From Lysobacter sp. M2-1 (GTDB taxonomy: Bacteria; Pseudomonadota; Gammaproteobacteria; Xanthomonadales; Xanthomonadaceae): a DNA stretch of 64,000 bases. Positions 7,651 through 16,804 of this stretch are shown here, piece by piece (the stretch's first letter is position 1; each line of letters begins with the position of its first letter). A model generated the notes under the pieces. That model was not told the DNA's origin. It worked only from the letters and a program-made list of their open reading frames with translations, and searched no databases. The stretch lies in the NCBI RefSeq assembly GCF_022662495.1, contig NZ_JAKPBU010000001.1:124001-188000 (forward strand), written 5' to 3'. Made by a program: the position numbers and the translations under genes.

Positions 7651-10600
7651 GGCCCGAAACCGGTGGCGTGCGCTGTTCCAGCTGCTCCAGCTCGTGCGCC
7701 AGCGCCTCGGGCGAGTGCGTGTACTTCGCCAGCAACGCGTAGAAGGCCGGTACCACGAACAACGACAGCAGGGTGGAAAACGCCACGCCGAAGACCACCA
7801 CGATGCCGATGGTGGCGCGGCTGGCCGAACCCGGACCGCCGAAGATCACCAGCGGCAGCGCGCCCATGATGGTCGCGATCGAGGTCATCAGGATCGGACG
7901 CAGGCGCACCGCGCACGATTCGATGATCGCCTCGTGGATGCTGCGGCCTTCATCGCGCAGCTGATTGGCGAATTCCACGATCAGGATGCCGTTCTTCGCC
8001 GCCAGGCCCACCAGCATCACGATGCCGATCTGCGAAAACAGGTTCATCGTGCCGCCGGTGACCGCCAGGCCGATCAGCGCACCGAGCACGCCCAGCGGTA
8101 CCGTCAGCATGATCACCAGCGGATGCAGGAAGCTCTCGAACTGCGCCGCGAGCGCCAGGTACACGATCAGCAGCGCCAGCGCGAAGGTGATCAGCACCTC
8201 GCTCCCGGACTGCTGCAGCTCGCGCGACTCGCCCTTCCAGCTGATCTGGGCGTAGTCGGGCAGATTGGTGCGCGCGGTTTCCTGCGCCCATGCGACCGCC
8301 TCGCCCAGCGGATAGCCTTCGGCCAGGCGCGCACTCAGGGTGATCGAACGCAGCCGGTTGAAGCGGTTGTAGGTGCCCGGCTCGGCGATCTCACGCAGCG
8401 TGACCAGGTTCGACAGCGGCACCAGGGCCCGCGTCGTTCCGGATGCGGTGCCGGTGGTGCCCGCGGTGGCGCCGGCACCGGTGCTGGTACTGGCGCTGCC
8501 GGCCCGGACCTGCAGCGCGTCCAGGTCGGCAACCGACGCGCGGCCACTGCGTTCGGCCTGCAGCATCACGTCGTATTCCTCGCCGTTGTCGACGAAGGTG
8601 GTCACCCGGCGCCCGCCCATCATGGTTTCCAGCGCGGTGCCGATCGCGGTCGCCGACACGCGCAGGTCGGCGGCGCGCGCCTTGTCGATCACCACCCGCA
8701 TCTGCGGCCGGGTTTCCTTGTAGTCGGAGTCCGGGCCCACGAACCCGGGGTTGGCCTCCATCCTCGCCAGCATGATGTCGCGCCACTGCGCCAGTTCGGC
8801 GTAATCGGGCCCACCCAACACCATCTGGAACGGCTGGCCGCGGGTGCGCACCAGACCACCGCCGACCTGGGTGCGCACGCGCACGCCGGTCAGGCCGGCG
8901 AACTTCTTCTCCAGTTCCGCGGCGACTTCAGCCGTGCTCTGCTCACGCTTGTCCCAATCGGCAAGGAAGATGCTAGCGCGGCCGGTATGCATTTCCTCGC
9001 TGACGCCGAAGCTCCCGGGCACGCGCGGGTTGGCGCGCACGATCGGCTTGTCCTCGCCGACTTCGCCGGCCAGGATCTTCTCGACCTGCTGCATCTGCCG
9101 GACGGTGTAATCAAAGCCGGCGCCCTCGGGGCCTTCCATCGACAGCTGGAACGAGCCCCGGTCCTCGGCCGGCGCCAGCTCGCTGGGCAGCATCCGGAAC
9201 AACAGCACCAATGCCACCAGCGCAGCGATCATCAATCCGCCGAACAGCCAGGTGCGGTGCACGTTGCGGTCGAGCACGCCGCGATAGCCGGTGGCCACGC
9301 GCATGAAGCGCGCATTCAACCAGGCGCTGGCGCGGTTCTCCTTGACCGCGTGCGGGCCGGTATGCGGGCGCAACAGCTTCGACGCCATCATCGGGGTCAG
9401 GGTCAGCGCCACGAACGCGGAGATCGCCACCGCCGCCGCCAGCGCGACAGACAGCTCGCGGAACAGGCGCCCGGTGTTGCCCTGCAGGAATCCCACCGGC
9501 AGGAACACCGCGATCAGCACTGCGGTGGTCGCCAGCACCGCGAACGCCACCTGCGCGGTGCCGCGGCGCGCGGCAACCAGCGGCGGCTCGCCCAGGTCGA
9601 CCCGGCGCTGGATGTTCTCCACCACCACGATCGCATCGTCCACCACCAGGCCGATGCACAACACCAGCGCCAGCAGGGTCAGCAGGTTGATCGAGAAACC
9701 GAAGGCGTAGAGCGCGATGAACGATGCGATCAGGCACACCGGCACCGTCACCGCCGGGATCAGCGCCGCACGCACGCTGCCCAGGAACAGCCAGATCACG
9801 ATCAGGACCAGGACGATCGCCTCGATCAGCGTCTCGTAGACGCGCTCGACCGAGGCAGAAATGAAGGTGGTGGTGTCGAAGGCGACGTAAATGCCGGTGC
9901 CCTCCGGCAGGCTCGACCCGATACGCTCGGCTTCCGCCTTCGCTTCCTCTGCCACCTCCAGGCTGTTGGCGGTGGAGGTCTTGACGACGCCGATGCCGAT
10001 CGCGGGCTCGCCGTTGCTGCGGTAGTAGGCGCGGCGTTCGGACGATTCCAGCGCCACCCGCGCCACGTCGCCGAGCCTGACGATGTAACCGTCCGCGCCC
10101 TTGGCGACGGGCATCTGCGCGAACTGCTCGGCGCTGGCGTAGTCGCGGGCCACGCGCAGGATGAAGTCGCGGTCGGCGGACTCGATCCGGCCGGCGCCCA
10201 GTTCCACGTTTTCCGCGCGCAGGGCCTGTTCGACATCGGCATTGGTCAGCCCGCGCGCCGCCATCGCATCGCCGTCGAGCCAGATCCGCATCGCGTAGCG
10301 CTGGCTGCCGCCCACGCGGACCTGGGCCACGCCCTGCAGGCTGGAGAACCGGTCGACCAGGTAGCGCTGGGCGTAGTCGGATAGCTGCAGCGTATCCATG
10401 GTCGAGGAGCGCAGGTTGAACCAGATGATCGGGTCCGAATCGCTCTCGACCTTGCTGATCTCGGGCGGATCGGCTTCTTCCGGCATCCGGTCGGCGACCC
10501 GGCTGACCGCGTTGCGCACGTCGTTGGCAGCGCCTTCGATATCGCGCGAAGCCAGGAATTCGATGCTGATCCGGGAGCTGCCGTTCTGGCTGCTGGAGTC

Positions 10601-10840
10601 GATGGTGTTGATGCCCTCGATGCCCGAAAGCGCGTCCTCGAGCGTCTGCGTGATCCGGGTCTCGACCACGCTTGCCGACGCGCCGGGGTAATCGACCTGC
10701 ACCGACACGATCGGCGGATCGATCGCCGGCAACTCGCGCAGGGTCAGGCGCAGGAACGACATGATGCCCAGCACGATCAGCAGCAGGCTCATCACCACGG
10801 CCAGCACGGGCCGCTTGATCGACAGGTCCGACAGCTTCAT
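7643..10840 (-). CDS. RND multidrug efflux transporter, inner-membrane permease (HAE-1/AcrB type)
   Basis: A 1065-residue trimeric proton-driven pump subunit. It starts 'MKLSDLSIKRPVLAVVMSLLLI' and has the two-fold RND repeat: TM1, a large periplasmic loop, TM2-6, then TM7, loop and TM8-12. The proton-relay Asp pair is seen in 'CIGLVVDDAIVVVENIQRR' (TM4) and the conserved Lys in 'LVGLAAKNGILIVEFANQLRDEG' (TM10). The periplasmic porter loop begins 'LPAIDPPIVSVQVDYPGAS'. It lies 9 nt downstream of the adaptor gene and overlaps the GNAT gene, so the order is adaptor, pump, GNAT. No outer-membrane TolC-type gene is in this operon. Substrate specificity cannot be read. Confidence 0.95.
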   Translation of the reverse strand: MKLSDLSIKRPVLAVVMSLLLIVLGIMSFLRLTLRELPAIDPPIVSVQVDYPGASASVVETRITQTLEDALSGIEGINTIDSSSQNGSSRISIEFLASRDIEGAANDVRNAVSRVADRMPEEADPPEISKVESDSDPIIWFNLRSSTMDTLQLSDYAQRYLVDRFSSLQGVAQVRVGGSQRYAMRIWLDGDAMAARGLTNADVEQALRAENVELGAGRIESADRDFILRVARDYASAEQFAQMPVAKGADGYIVRLGDVARVALESSERRAYYRSNGEPAIGIGVVKTSTANSLEVAEEAKAEAERIGSSLPEGTGIYVAFDTTTFISASVERVYETLIEAIVLVLIVIWLFLGSVRAALIPAVTVPVCLIASFIALYAFGFSINLLTLLALVLCIGLVVDDAIVVVENIQRRVDLGEPPLVAARRGTAQVAFAVLATTAVLIAVFLPVGFLQGNTGRLFRELSVALAAAVAISAFVALTLTPMMASKLLRPHTGPHAVKENRASAWLNARFMRVATGYRGVLDRNVHRTWLFGGLMIAALVALVLLFRMLPSELAPAEDRGSFQLSMEGPEGAGFDYTVRQMQQVEKILAGEVGEDKPIVRANPRVPGSFGVSEEMHTGRASIFLADWDKREQSTAEVAAELEKKFAGLTGVRVRTQVGGGLVRTRGQPFQMVLGGPDYAELAQWRDIMLARMEANPGFVGPDSDYKETRPQMRVVIDKARAADLRVSATAIGTALETMMGGRRVTTFVDNGEEYDVMLQAERSGRASVADLDALQVRAGSASTSTGAGATAGTTGTASGTTRALVPLSNLVTLREIAEPGTYNRFNRLRSITLSARLAEGYPLGEAVAWAQETARTNLPDYAQISWKGESRELQQSGSEVLITFALALLIVYLALAAQFESFLHPLVIMLTVPLGVLGALIGLAVTGGTMNLFSQIGIVMLVGLAAKNGILIVEFANQLRDEGRSIHEAIIESCAVRLRPILMTSIATIMGALPLVIFGGPGSASRATIGIVVVFGVAFSTLLSLFVVPAFYALLAKYTHSPEALAHELEQLEQRTPPVSGHA

Positions 10841-10849
10841 CCGCGCGCC

Positions 10850-11971
10850 CTACCGCGCCGCGCTGCCGGCGGGCCGTGTCGCGGTCTGGAGTCCATTCGC
10901 GGCGGCAGCGGCCGGCGCACCTGCCGCGATCTTTGCGCCGGCCTGCAGTTTGCCCACGCCTTCGGTCACGATGCGGTCGCCCGCCTTCACTCCTTCGCGC
11001 AGCATCACCTTGCCGGGAATGCGCCCGCCCACTACGACGTCCGCCTTCTCGACGGTGCTGTCGGCCTTGACCCGCCAGACGAAGGTCTCGCTGCCGAGCT
11101 GCTGGACGGCGATCTCGGGCACCACCAGCGCCGGTCGCTGGCCGCGGGCCAGACGCACCTCGACCAGCATGCCCGGCTTGAGCGCGTGATCGGGGTTGGC
11201 GAAATCACCGCGCACGATGGCGGCGCGCGAGCCGGCGTCCAGGCGCGCGGAGACGGTGTTCACCGTGCCGTCGAACTCGCGCTCGCCATAGGTGCCGCTG
11301 CGTCCGGCCAACGCCTGTCCGGGCGCGACCCCTGCCAGCTCGGTTTCCGGTACCGGAAAGTCCACGTATACGCGCGATACGTCGTCGAGCGTGGCGATCA
11401 CCGTGCCCGGCGTCACCAGCGCGCCGGGGCTGACCTGGCGGATGCCGAGTACGCCACCGAACGGCGCGCGGATCACCCGATCGGACAGATTGGCGCGGAT
11501 CTCCGCCACCTGCGCGCGCGCTGCATCGCGCATGGCGCGCTGGGTATCCAGGGAGGCGCGCGCGATCAGCTGCTGCCGGGCCAGCTGGCTCTGGCGCTGA
11601 TACAGCTGCTCGGCTTCCTTGGCCGCAGCCTCGGCCGAAGCGAGCGCCGCGAATTGCTGCTGGCCGCTGAGGGTGATCAGCGGCGCGCCGCGCCTGACTT
11701 CCTGGCCGCTCTCGAAATGCACCTGCTGCACGGTTTCGCTCACCTTGGCCGTGAGCGTGACCGATTCACGGGCCTGCACGGTGCCCAGCGCGCGCAGGCT
11801 GTCGATCCACGGCTGCTCGCGCACGGTTTCCACTACGACCGGAATCGGGCGATCGCGGTCCGCGCGCTGTTCTTGCGCGCCGGCAGCGCGGTCGCCACAG
11901 GCGCCCAGGGACAGCAGGGCCGCGGCCGCAACGGGCAGGAGCAACGTGCGGCGGACTCGGAAAACGGGCAT
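10850..11971 (-). CDS. RND efflux periplasmic adaptor subunit (membrane fusion lipoprotein)
   Basis: A 373-residue adaptor with a lipoprotein signal ('AAALLSLGAC|GDRAAG'). The lipoyl/hairpin layout is visible: 'LRALGTVQARESVTLTAKVSETVQQVHFESGQEVRRGAPLITL', then a coiled-coil hairpin rich in Ala/Gln/Arg (about 105-160), then 'VIRAPFGGVLGIRQVSPGALVTPGTVIATLDD' and the beta-barrel 'DFPVPETELAGVAPGQAL'. It links the inner-membrane pump to an outer-membrane channel. First gene of the operon, transcribed divergently from cysK over a 188-nt gap that must hold both promoters. Confidence 0.94.
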   Translation of the reverse strand: MPVFRVRRTLLLPVAAAALLSLGACGDRAAGAQEQRADRDRPIPVVVETVREQPWIDSLRALGTVQARESVTLTAKVSETVQQVHFESGQEVRRGAPLITLSGQQQFAALASAEAAAKEAEQLYQRQSQLARQQLIARASLDTQRAMRDAARAQVAEIRANLSDRVIRAPFGGVLGIRQVSPGALVTPGTVIATLDDVSRVYVDFPVPETELAGVAPGQALAGRSGTYGEREFDGTVNTVSARLDAGSRAAIVRGDFANPDHALKPGMLVEVRLARGQRPALVVPEIAVQQLGSETFVWRVKADSTVEKADVVVGGRIPGKVMLREGVKAGDRIVTEGVGKLQAGAKIAAGAPAAAAANGLQTATRPAGSAAR

Positions 11972-12159
11972 GTGCAGCGCACGGCGTGAGTGAATCCCGG
12001 GATTCTAGCGGCCGCCCGTGGACGGGACGTATGCCATCCGACCTGCCCGTGGAACGCGGCATTGCGGTCAACCGCTGGCGCGCGCGCGCGTTACGCGGCA
12101 CTCTGGCCTGTAACGGCGCTGCAACGCGTCTGAATGTCCGTCCCCCAACGGAGCCGACC

Positions 12160-13119
12160 ATGGCCATCTACGACAGCATCCTCGACACCATCGGCCGCAC
12201 GCCCGTGGTCCGCCTGAATCGCATCGCCCCGCCGGGCGTGACGATGTACGCGAAGGTCGAATCCTTCAATCCCGGCGGCTCGGTCAAGGACCGGCTGGCG
12301 CTGGCGATCATCCTCGATGCCGAATCCAAGGGCCTGCTCAAGCCCGGCGACACGGTGGTGGAAGCGACTTCCGGCAATACCGGTGTCGCATTGGCGATGG
12401 TCTGCGCCGCGCGCGGTTACAAGTTCGTGGCGACCATGGCCGAGACCTTCTCGATCGAACGCCGCAAGCTGATGCGCGCCTATGGCGCCAAGGTGATCCT
12501 CACCCCTGCCGCCGAGCGCGGCAGCGGCATGGTGCGCAGGGCCGAGGAGCTGGCGAAGCAGCACGGCTGGTTCCTCGCGCGTCAGTTCGAGAATCCGGCC
12601 AACCCCGCCTACCACCGTCAGACCACCGCGGCGGAGATCCTGCGCGACTTCGCCGGGCAACGGCTCGATCATTTCGTCACCGGCTGGGGCACCGGCGGTA
12701 CGCTCACCGGGGTGGGCGAAGTGCTCAAGGTCGCGCGGCCGGAAGTGAAAGTGACCACCTGCGAGCCCGCCGCCGCACCGCTGCTGCAGGGCAAGGACTG
12801 GTCGCCGCACAAGATCCAGGGCTGGACGCCGGATTTCGTGCCGGCCGTGCTCAACCGCGACGCCGCCGCGCAGGTGTTGTCGATCGAGGATGCCGACGCC
12901 ATCGCCACGTCGAAGCGGCTGGCGGCGGAGGAAGGGATCTTCGTCGGCATCTCCGCCGGCGCGACGGTGGCGGCCGCCTTGCGGGTGGCGGCGCAGGCGC
13001 GGGACGGCGACGTGATCCTCGCGATGCTGCCCGATACCGGCGAACGCTACTTCTCCACGCCGCTGTTCGAAGGCGTCAACGAAGGCTCCGACGACGACTG
13101 GCTGGCTGGCCTGCCTTAG
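12160..13119 (+). CDS. cysK: Cysteine synthase A (O-acetylserine sulfhydrylase)
   Basis: A 319-residue PLP enzyme making L-cysteine from O-acetylserine and sulfide. The PLP lysine lies in 'NPGGSVKDRLALA', the substrate loop is 'EATSGNTGVALAM', and the phosphate-binding Gly-rich loop is 'GWGTGGTLTGVGE'. 'KIQGWTPDFVPAVLN' and 'GISAGATVAAALRVA' are the usual C-terminal landmarks. The start at 'MAIYDSILDTIGRTPVVRL' is supported by GGAG 7 nt upstream; an in-frame start at 11986 adds sequence unrelated to the family. Cytoplasmic. Confidence 0.95.
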   Translation: MAIYDSILDTIGRTPVVRLNRIAPPGVTMYAKVESFNPGGSVKDRLALAIILDAESKGLLKPGDTVVEATSGNTGVALAMVCAARGYKFVATMAETFSIERRKLMRAYGAKVILTPAAERGSGMVRRAEELAKQHGWFLARQFENPANPAYHRQTTAAEILRDFAGQRLDHFVTGWGTGGTLTGVGEVLKVARPEVKVTTCEPAAAPLLQGKDWSPHKIQGWTPDFVPAVLNRDAAAQVLSIEDADAIATSKRLAAEEGIFVGISAGATVAAALRVAAQARDGDVILAMLPDTGERYFSTPLFEGVNEGSDDDWLAGLP

Positions 13120-13150
13120 CCAGCGGCGCCAGGGCGTTGAAAGCGGGCGC

Positions 13151-13612
13151 TCAAGCCGACACGAACCACCACACCAGCGCCGCGAGCGCCGCTGCGAGTG
13201 CGAGCAGCACGATCGCGTAACCGCCATGATCGCCCTCGGTAACGGTGGGCGGGCGCGTTGCCGTAGCTGATACCGAGCGGTGACGCACGGCATCGGCCGC
13301 GGTCTGCGCCGCTGCGCCGTGGCGCATCGCGTCGACGGCCGCCTTCGCGGGCCGGAGATCCATCGCGGGATTGGCTTCGCGCAATTGCCTGAGCGTGTCG
13401 ATCACCTTGCCCTTGTGCAGGGCCGCGCGCATCGCGTGCAGGTCGGCTTTCGGACCTCCTCCGGTTTGTTGCGCGGACCAGGCCTCCACCGCCGCAAGGG
13501 TCTCCTTCAACCCTTGCCCGCCGACTTCGCGCAGCAGCCGCACGGCCTGGATACGGTCGCCGCGCATCAGCGCGGCAACCACCTGGCCAGGGAGCGGGTT
13601 TGCGGACGTCAT
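13151..13612 (-). CDS. Membrane-tethered protein with two ribosomal L7/L12 C-terminal-like segments
   Basis: A 153-residue protein. Two segments resemble the helix-turn-helix heart of the bL12 C-terminal domain (pattern K/R-I-x-A-V-x-x-[VL]-R-x-x-x-G-x-G-L-K-E-x-x-x-x-V). The first is 'RIQAVRLLREVGGQGLKETL' (about residues 20-39). The second, weaker one is 'KVIDTLRQLREANPAMDLRP' (about 68-87). A Thr/Arg-rich linker follows, and a C-terminal hydrophobic helix ('YAIVLLALAAALAALVWWFV') probably anchors it as a tail-anchored protein. Function unknown. A similar fusion of L12-like domain and membrane helix is known from uncharacterised bacterial proteins. It is convergent with cysK. Confidence 0.7.
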   Translation of the reverse strand: MTSANPLPGQVVAALMRGDRIQAVRLLREVGGQGLKETLAAVEAWSAQQTGGGPKADLHAMRAALHKGKVIDTLRQLREANPAMDLRPAKAAVDAMRHGAAAQTAADAVRHRSVSATATRPPTVTEGDHGGYAIVLLALAAALAALVWWFVSA

Positions 13613-13698
13613 GTGCGGCTCCGTAAACGCGGAGAAGCCTGCAGCATACGCCGACGCTGTGCACGCGGCCCCAACCTCCCTGGCGCCATGCTCGCGCC

Positions 13699-14214
13699 AT
13701 GCGGATCCAGGTGCAGATCGCCGACATCACCACGCTCGAAGTGGATGCCATCGTCAATGCCGCCAACGCCACCCTGCTCGGCGGCGGTGGCGTGGACGGC
13801 GCGATCCACCGCGCGGCGGGACCGGGACTGCTGGCGGCCTGCCGCGCGCTGCCCGAAACCGCATCCGGGGTGCGCTGCCCGACCGGCGAGGCGCGCATCA
13901 CCGCCGGCTTCGCGCTAAGCGCGCGGCACGTGATCCACACCGTCGGCCCGGTCTGGCGGGGCGGTGGCGACGGCGAGCCGCGGCAACTGGCGGCCTGCTA
14001 TCGCAACAGCCTGCGGCTGGCCGGAGACAGCGGCATCGTCTCGATCGCCTTCCCTGCGATCAGCTGCGGCATTTACGGGTATCCACCCGAGGCCGCGGTC
14101 GCGGTCGCGGTGCAGGAAGCGCGGCATTGGGCCGGGCCGCGACCGCTGCAGCTGATCTTCTGCTGCTTTGACGCGACCATGGCCGATCGCTACCAGCGCG
14201 AGCTCGCCGCCTGA
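13699..14214 (+). CDS. Macro-domain protein, O-acetyl-ADP-ribose deacetylase-like
   Basis: A 171-residue stand-alone macro domain. The ADP-ribose pocket is seen in '[30 protein letters not shown]', the second loop in '[13 protein letters not shown]', and the distal '[19 protein letters not shown]' phosphate loop is intact. This combination ([22 protein letters not shown]) is typical of the MacroD/YmdB group, which removes acetyl from O-acetyl-ADP-ribose or ADP-ribose from acidic residues. No signal peptide, so cytoplasmic. It stands alone between the divergent L12-like gene and the REP-like repeats. Confidence 0.93.
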   Translation: MRIQVQIADITTLEVDAIVNAANATLLGGGGVDGAIHRAAGPGLLAACRALPETASGVRCPTGEARITAGFALSARHVIHTVGPVWRGGGDGEPRQLAACYRNSLRLAGDSGIVSIAFPAISCGIYGYPPEAAVAVAVQEARHWAGPRPLQLIFCCFDATMADRYQRELAA

Positions 14215-14241
14215 CCAGGCGCTGTCGTTAACGCGCACTCG

Positions 14242-14266
14242 TGTGGGAGTGGGCTTGCCCGCGATT
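14242..14266 (+). repeat. REP-like element, copy 1
   Basis: A 25-nt imperfect palindrome beginning TGTGGGAGTGGGCTTGCCCG and ending CGATT. It matches the other two copies at 14344 and 14395 in the TGTGGGAG head, the central CTTG and the CGCGA tail. Such short GC-rich palindromes scattered between genes are a known feature of Xanthomonas/Stenotrophomonas and Pseudomonas genomes. Confidence 0.75.
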
Positions 14267-14343
14267 ACGGTCCGACATTCGCGCGCGCATTCGCAGCAGG
14301 ACTGTTCCTGCCATAGACACTCAGCTGCTGGGAGTTGACATTA

Positions 14344-14417
14344 TGTGGGAGCGGCCTTGGCCGCGATTGCCTTTCGCGCCCAAGTCAAACGCAGTCGCGA
14401 GCAAGCTCGCTCCCACA
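14344..14417. repeat. Pair of inverted REP-like elements (BIME-like)
   Basis: Copy 2 at 14344-14368 reads TGTGGGAGCGGCCTTGGCCG then CGATT on the plus strand. Copy 3 at 14395-14417 is the same element inverted, ending CTCGCTCCCACA. The two are separated by 26 nt, so the whole segment can fold into a large hairpin. An inverted pair is the usual mobile unit of REP elements moved by TnpA-REP (RAYT) transposases. No RAYT gene is in the window. The pair lies about 70 nt before the TonB receptor start and could affect transcription or mRNA stability there. Confidence 0.75.
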
Positions 14418-14489
14418 GGAGAGGCCGGGATGTGGGCATGCACATGGATGTGCGGGCTATCATCGCCCTACCCCGCCCAGGAGTCGCGC

Positions 14490-16631
14490 ATGTCCGCGCC
14501 GTCACGCCAGTTGGCTGTCCTGACGCTGCTGTGCATGCCCGCATTGCAGGCTGCGAATCCTGCGGCTGCGCAGGAAGCCCCACGCGTCGAGGGCGAGGCG
14601 CGGCTGCTCGATGCGGTGGTGGTCACGGCGACCCGCAGCGAAGCCGATCCGTTCGAGGTTCCGGCCTCGATCGACTCGGTGGACGTAGAAGAGGCGCTGC
14701 GCCTGGGCGCAAGCCCGGCCGAACTGCTCGACGGCGTACCCGGCGTGGTGGCCCGCGACCGGCACAACTACGCCCAGGACACGCAGATCGCGATCCGCGG
14801 GTTCGGCGCACGCTCGACCTTCGGCATCCGCGGCGTGCGCCTGTACACCGACGGCATCCCCGCGACCCAGCCGGACGGACAAGGCCAGGTCTCGCACTTC
14901 AACTTGGATTCGGCGGCCCGCATCGAGGTGCTGCGCGGTCCGTTCTCGGCGCTTTACGGCAACGCGTCGGGCGGCGTGATCCAGCTGTTCACCGCCGATG
15001 GCGTGCAGCCGTCGGAGTGGCGGGTGGGCGCGGTAGGCGGCAGCGACGGCACGCTGCGCGGCGGGGTCAACTTCCGCGGCGCCAGCGACGGCTTCGACGC
15101 CAACCTCGACTACAGCCACTTCCAGACCAACGGCTATCGCGCGCACAGCCGCGCGCGCCGCGACTCCCTCAATGCAAAGGTCGGCATCGAACTGGGCAAC
15201 GGCGGCAAGCTCACCCTGCTCGGCAACGTGCTGCGGCAACCCGATACCCAGGACCCGCTGGGTCTGACCTGGGAGCAGTTCCAGGAAGATCCGCACCAGA
15301 CCGCGTCCCCGGCGAGCGAGTTCAATACCCGCAAGCGCGCCAGCCAGGCGGTCGGCGGCGCGATTCTGGACCTGCCGATGTCGGATCGCGATGCGCTGCG
15401 AATCATGGGCTACGGCGGCACGCGCGCGATCACCCAGTTCCTGTCGATACCGCAGGCCCCACAGGAGGCACCGCGCCATGCCGGTGGCGTGGTCGACCTG
15501 GACACCGGCTTCGGCGGTACCGACCTGCGCTGGGCGCGACGGATGGAACTGGGCGGACGGCCGCTGGAATTCAGCGCCGGCCTGGCCGCCGACCGGCTCG
15601 ATCAGCGGCGCCGCGGGTTCGAGAATTTCGTCGGCACGACGCTCGGCGTGATCGGACGGCCGCGTCGCGACGAGGGCATCGACGTGCGCAGCTTCGACCA
15701 GTACGCGCAGCTGGACTGGGACCTCGCCGAACGCTGGCGCCTGCTCGCCGGCGCACGCCACAGCAAGGTGCGGATGGAGGTGGACGACGACTACATCGCA
15801 CCGGGCAATCCCGACGATAGCGGCCGCGTCGAGTTCTCCGAGACCACGCCGGTCGCCGGGCTGATGTTCCGCGCCAGCGAAGCGCTGCACCTGTATGCGA
15901 GCTATGGGCGCGGGTTCGAGACGCCGACCATCACCGAGGTCGCCTATCGCGCCGATGGCGGCAGCGGCCTGGCGTTCGACCTGCAGCCGGCGACCAGCGA
16001 CAACACCGAATTGGGCGCCAAGTGGCGACGCGGCGGGCTGCAGGCGCAGCTGGCGTGGTTCGAGACGCGCAGCGACGACGAACTGGCGGTCGCGACCAGC
16101 GGCGGTGGACGCACCACCTACCAGAACATTGGCAGCTCGCGCCGGCGCGGCGCCGAACTCGCCGTGGACTGGAGCTTCGCCAACGACTGGCGCCTCGCCT
16201 TCGCCTACAGCCACATCGATGCCCGCTTCACCTCCGATTTTCTCGGCTGCAGTGCGCGCTGCACCAGCCCGGACACGCCGATCGAATCCGGCGCGCGGAT
16301 TCCCGGCGTGCCGCGCGACGATGCATCGCTGTCGTTGCGCTGGCAACCGGCCCAGGGCTGGAACGCCGGCGTCGACGCCAGCCACAGCGGCGACATGGTG
16401 GTCAACGACTTCGGCACCGCGCGCGCACCCGGTTACACGCTGTTCGGCGCCGAAGCGGGATACCGCTGGCAATCACAGGTCGGCGCGCTGCGTGCCTTCG
16501 TGCGCGTGGACAATCTTGCCGACCGCGCCTACGTGGGCTCGGCGATCGTCAACGACGGCAACGGCCGCTACTTCGAACCCGGACCCGGACGCAGCTGGTT
16601 GCTCGGGCTGGAATGGCGGTGGCACGAATGA
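14490..16631 (+). CDS. TonB-dependent outer-membrane receptor, PqqU (YncD)-like
   Basis: A 713-residue TonB receptor with a signal peptide of about 28 residues, a TonB-box-like 'LDAVVVTATRSEAD', a plug domain and a 22-strand barrel ending in aromatic 'LEWRWHE'. From memory of the family, the plug and barrel motifs closely resemble E. coli YncD, now called PqqU, the importer of the cofactor PQQ: 'NYAQDTQIAIRGFGARSTFG', 'DGIPATQPDGQGQ', 'RGPFSALYGNASGGV', 'YGRGFETPTITEVAYRADGG', 'SGGGRTTYQNIGSSRRRGAE' and 'NDGNGRYFEPGPGRSW'. This was not checked by alignment. The gene faces the PQQ-dehydrogenase operon, which fits PQQ uptake. The start at 14490 gives a proper signal peptide; upstream in-frame codons run through the REP repeats and were rejected. 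Confidence 0.85.
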   Translation: MSAPSRQLAVLTLLCMPALQAANPAAAQEAPRVEGEARLLDAVVVTATRSEADPFEVPASIDSVDVEEALRLGASPAELLDGVPGVVARDRHNYAQDTQIAIRGFGARSTFGIRGVRLYTDGIPATQPDGQGQVSHFNLDSAARIEVLRGPFSALYGNASGGVIQLFTADGVQPSEWRVGAVGGSDGTLRGGVNFRGASDGFDANLDYSHFQTNGYRAHSRARRDSLNAKVGIELGNGGKLTLLGNVLRQPDTQDPLGLTWEQFQEDPHQTASPASEFNTRKRASQAVGGAILDLPMSDRDALRIMGYGGTRAITQFLSIPQAPQEAPRHAGGVVDLDTGFGGTDLRWARRMELGGRPLEFSAGLAADRLDQRRRGFENFVGTTLGVIGRPRRDEGIDVRSFDQYAQLDWDLAERWRLLAGARHSKVRMEVDDDYIAPGNPDDSGRVEFSETTPVAGLMFRASEALHLYASYGRGFETPTITEVAYRADGGSGLAFDLQPATSDNTELGAKWRRGGLQAQLAWFETRSDDELAVATSGGGRTTYQNIGSSRRRGAELAVDWSFANDWRLAFAYSHIDARFTSDFLGCSARCTSPDTPIESGARIPGVPRDDASLSLRWQPAQGWNAGVDASHSGDMVVNDFGTARAPGYTLFGAEAGYRWQSQVGALRAFVRVDNLADRAYVGSAIVNDGNGRYFEPGPGRSWLLGLEWRWHE

Positions 16632-16655
16632 GCCATCGGGGATTTAACGGTTCCT

Positions 16656-16681
16656 GCGCGCCGGACTTTGAACTGGCGCGC
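16656..16681. terminator. Possible hairpin between convergent genes
   Basis: GCGCGCC (16656-16662) pairs with GGCGCGC (16675-16681) over a 12-nt loop, 25 nt after the receptor stop codon. No T-run follows, so termination here would be weak or Rho-assisted. It sits in the 173-nt gap where the receptor and the beta-propeller gene converge. Confidence 0.3.
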
Positions 16682-16804
16682 TGCGTCTGACGCGACGTCG
16701 CGCACTTGGCCTTCTTCCACTCGGGCGGGACGCGGGTAGCACGCACCGCGCGATGGCGCCCGCGTCGATGCCCAGACGACCAACTACGTGCTCAACGACA
16801 CGCC

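Noticed and set aside
7649-10384. A 911-codon open frame on the plus strand opposite the RND pump
   Set aside because: It is the antisense shadow of a high-GC gene; composition is His/Arg/Gln-rich with no domain, and the minus strand encodes a complete RND protein.
14502-16472. A 656-codon minus-strand frame opposite the TonB receptor
   Set aside because: Antisense shadow of the receptor, low-complexity Ala/Arg/Val sequence.
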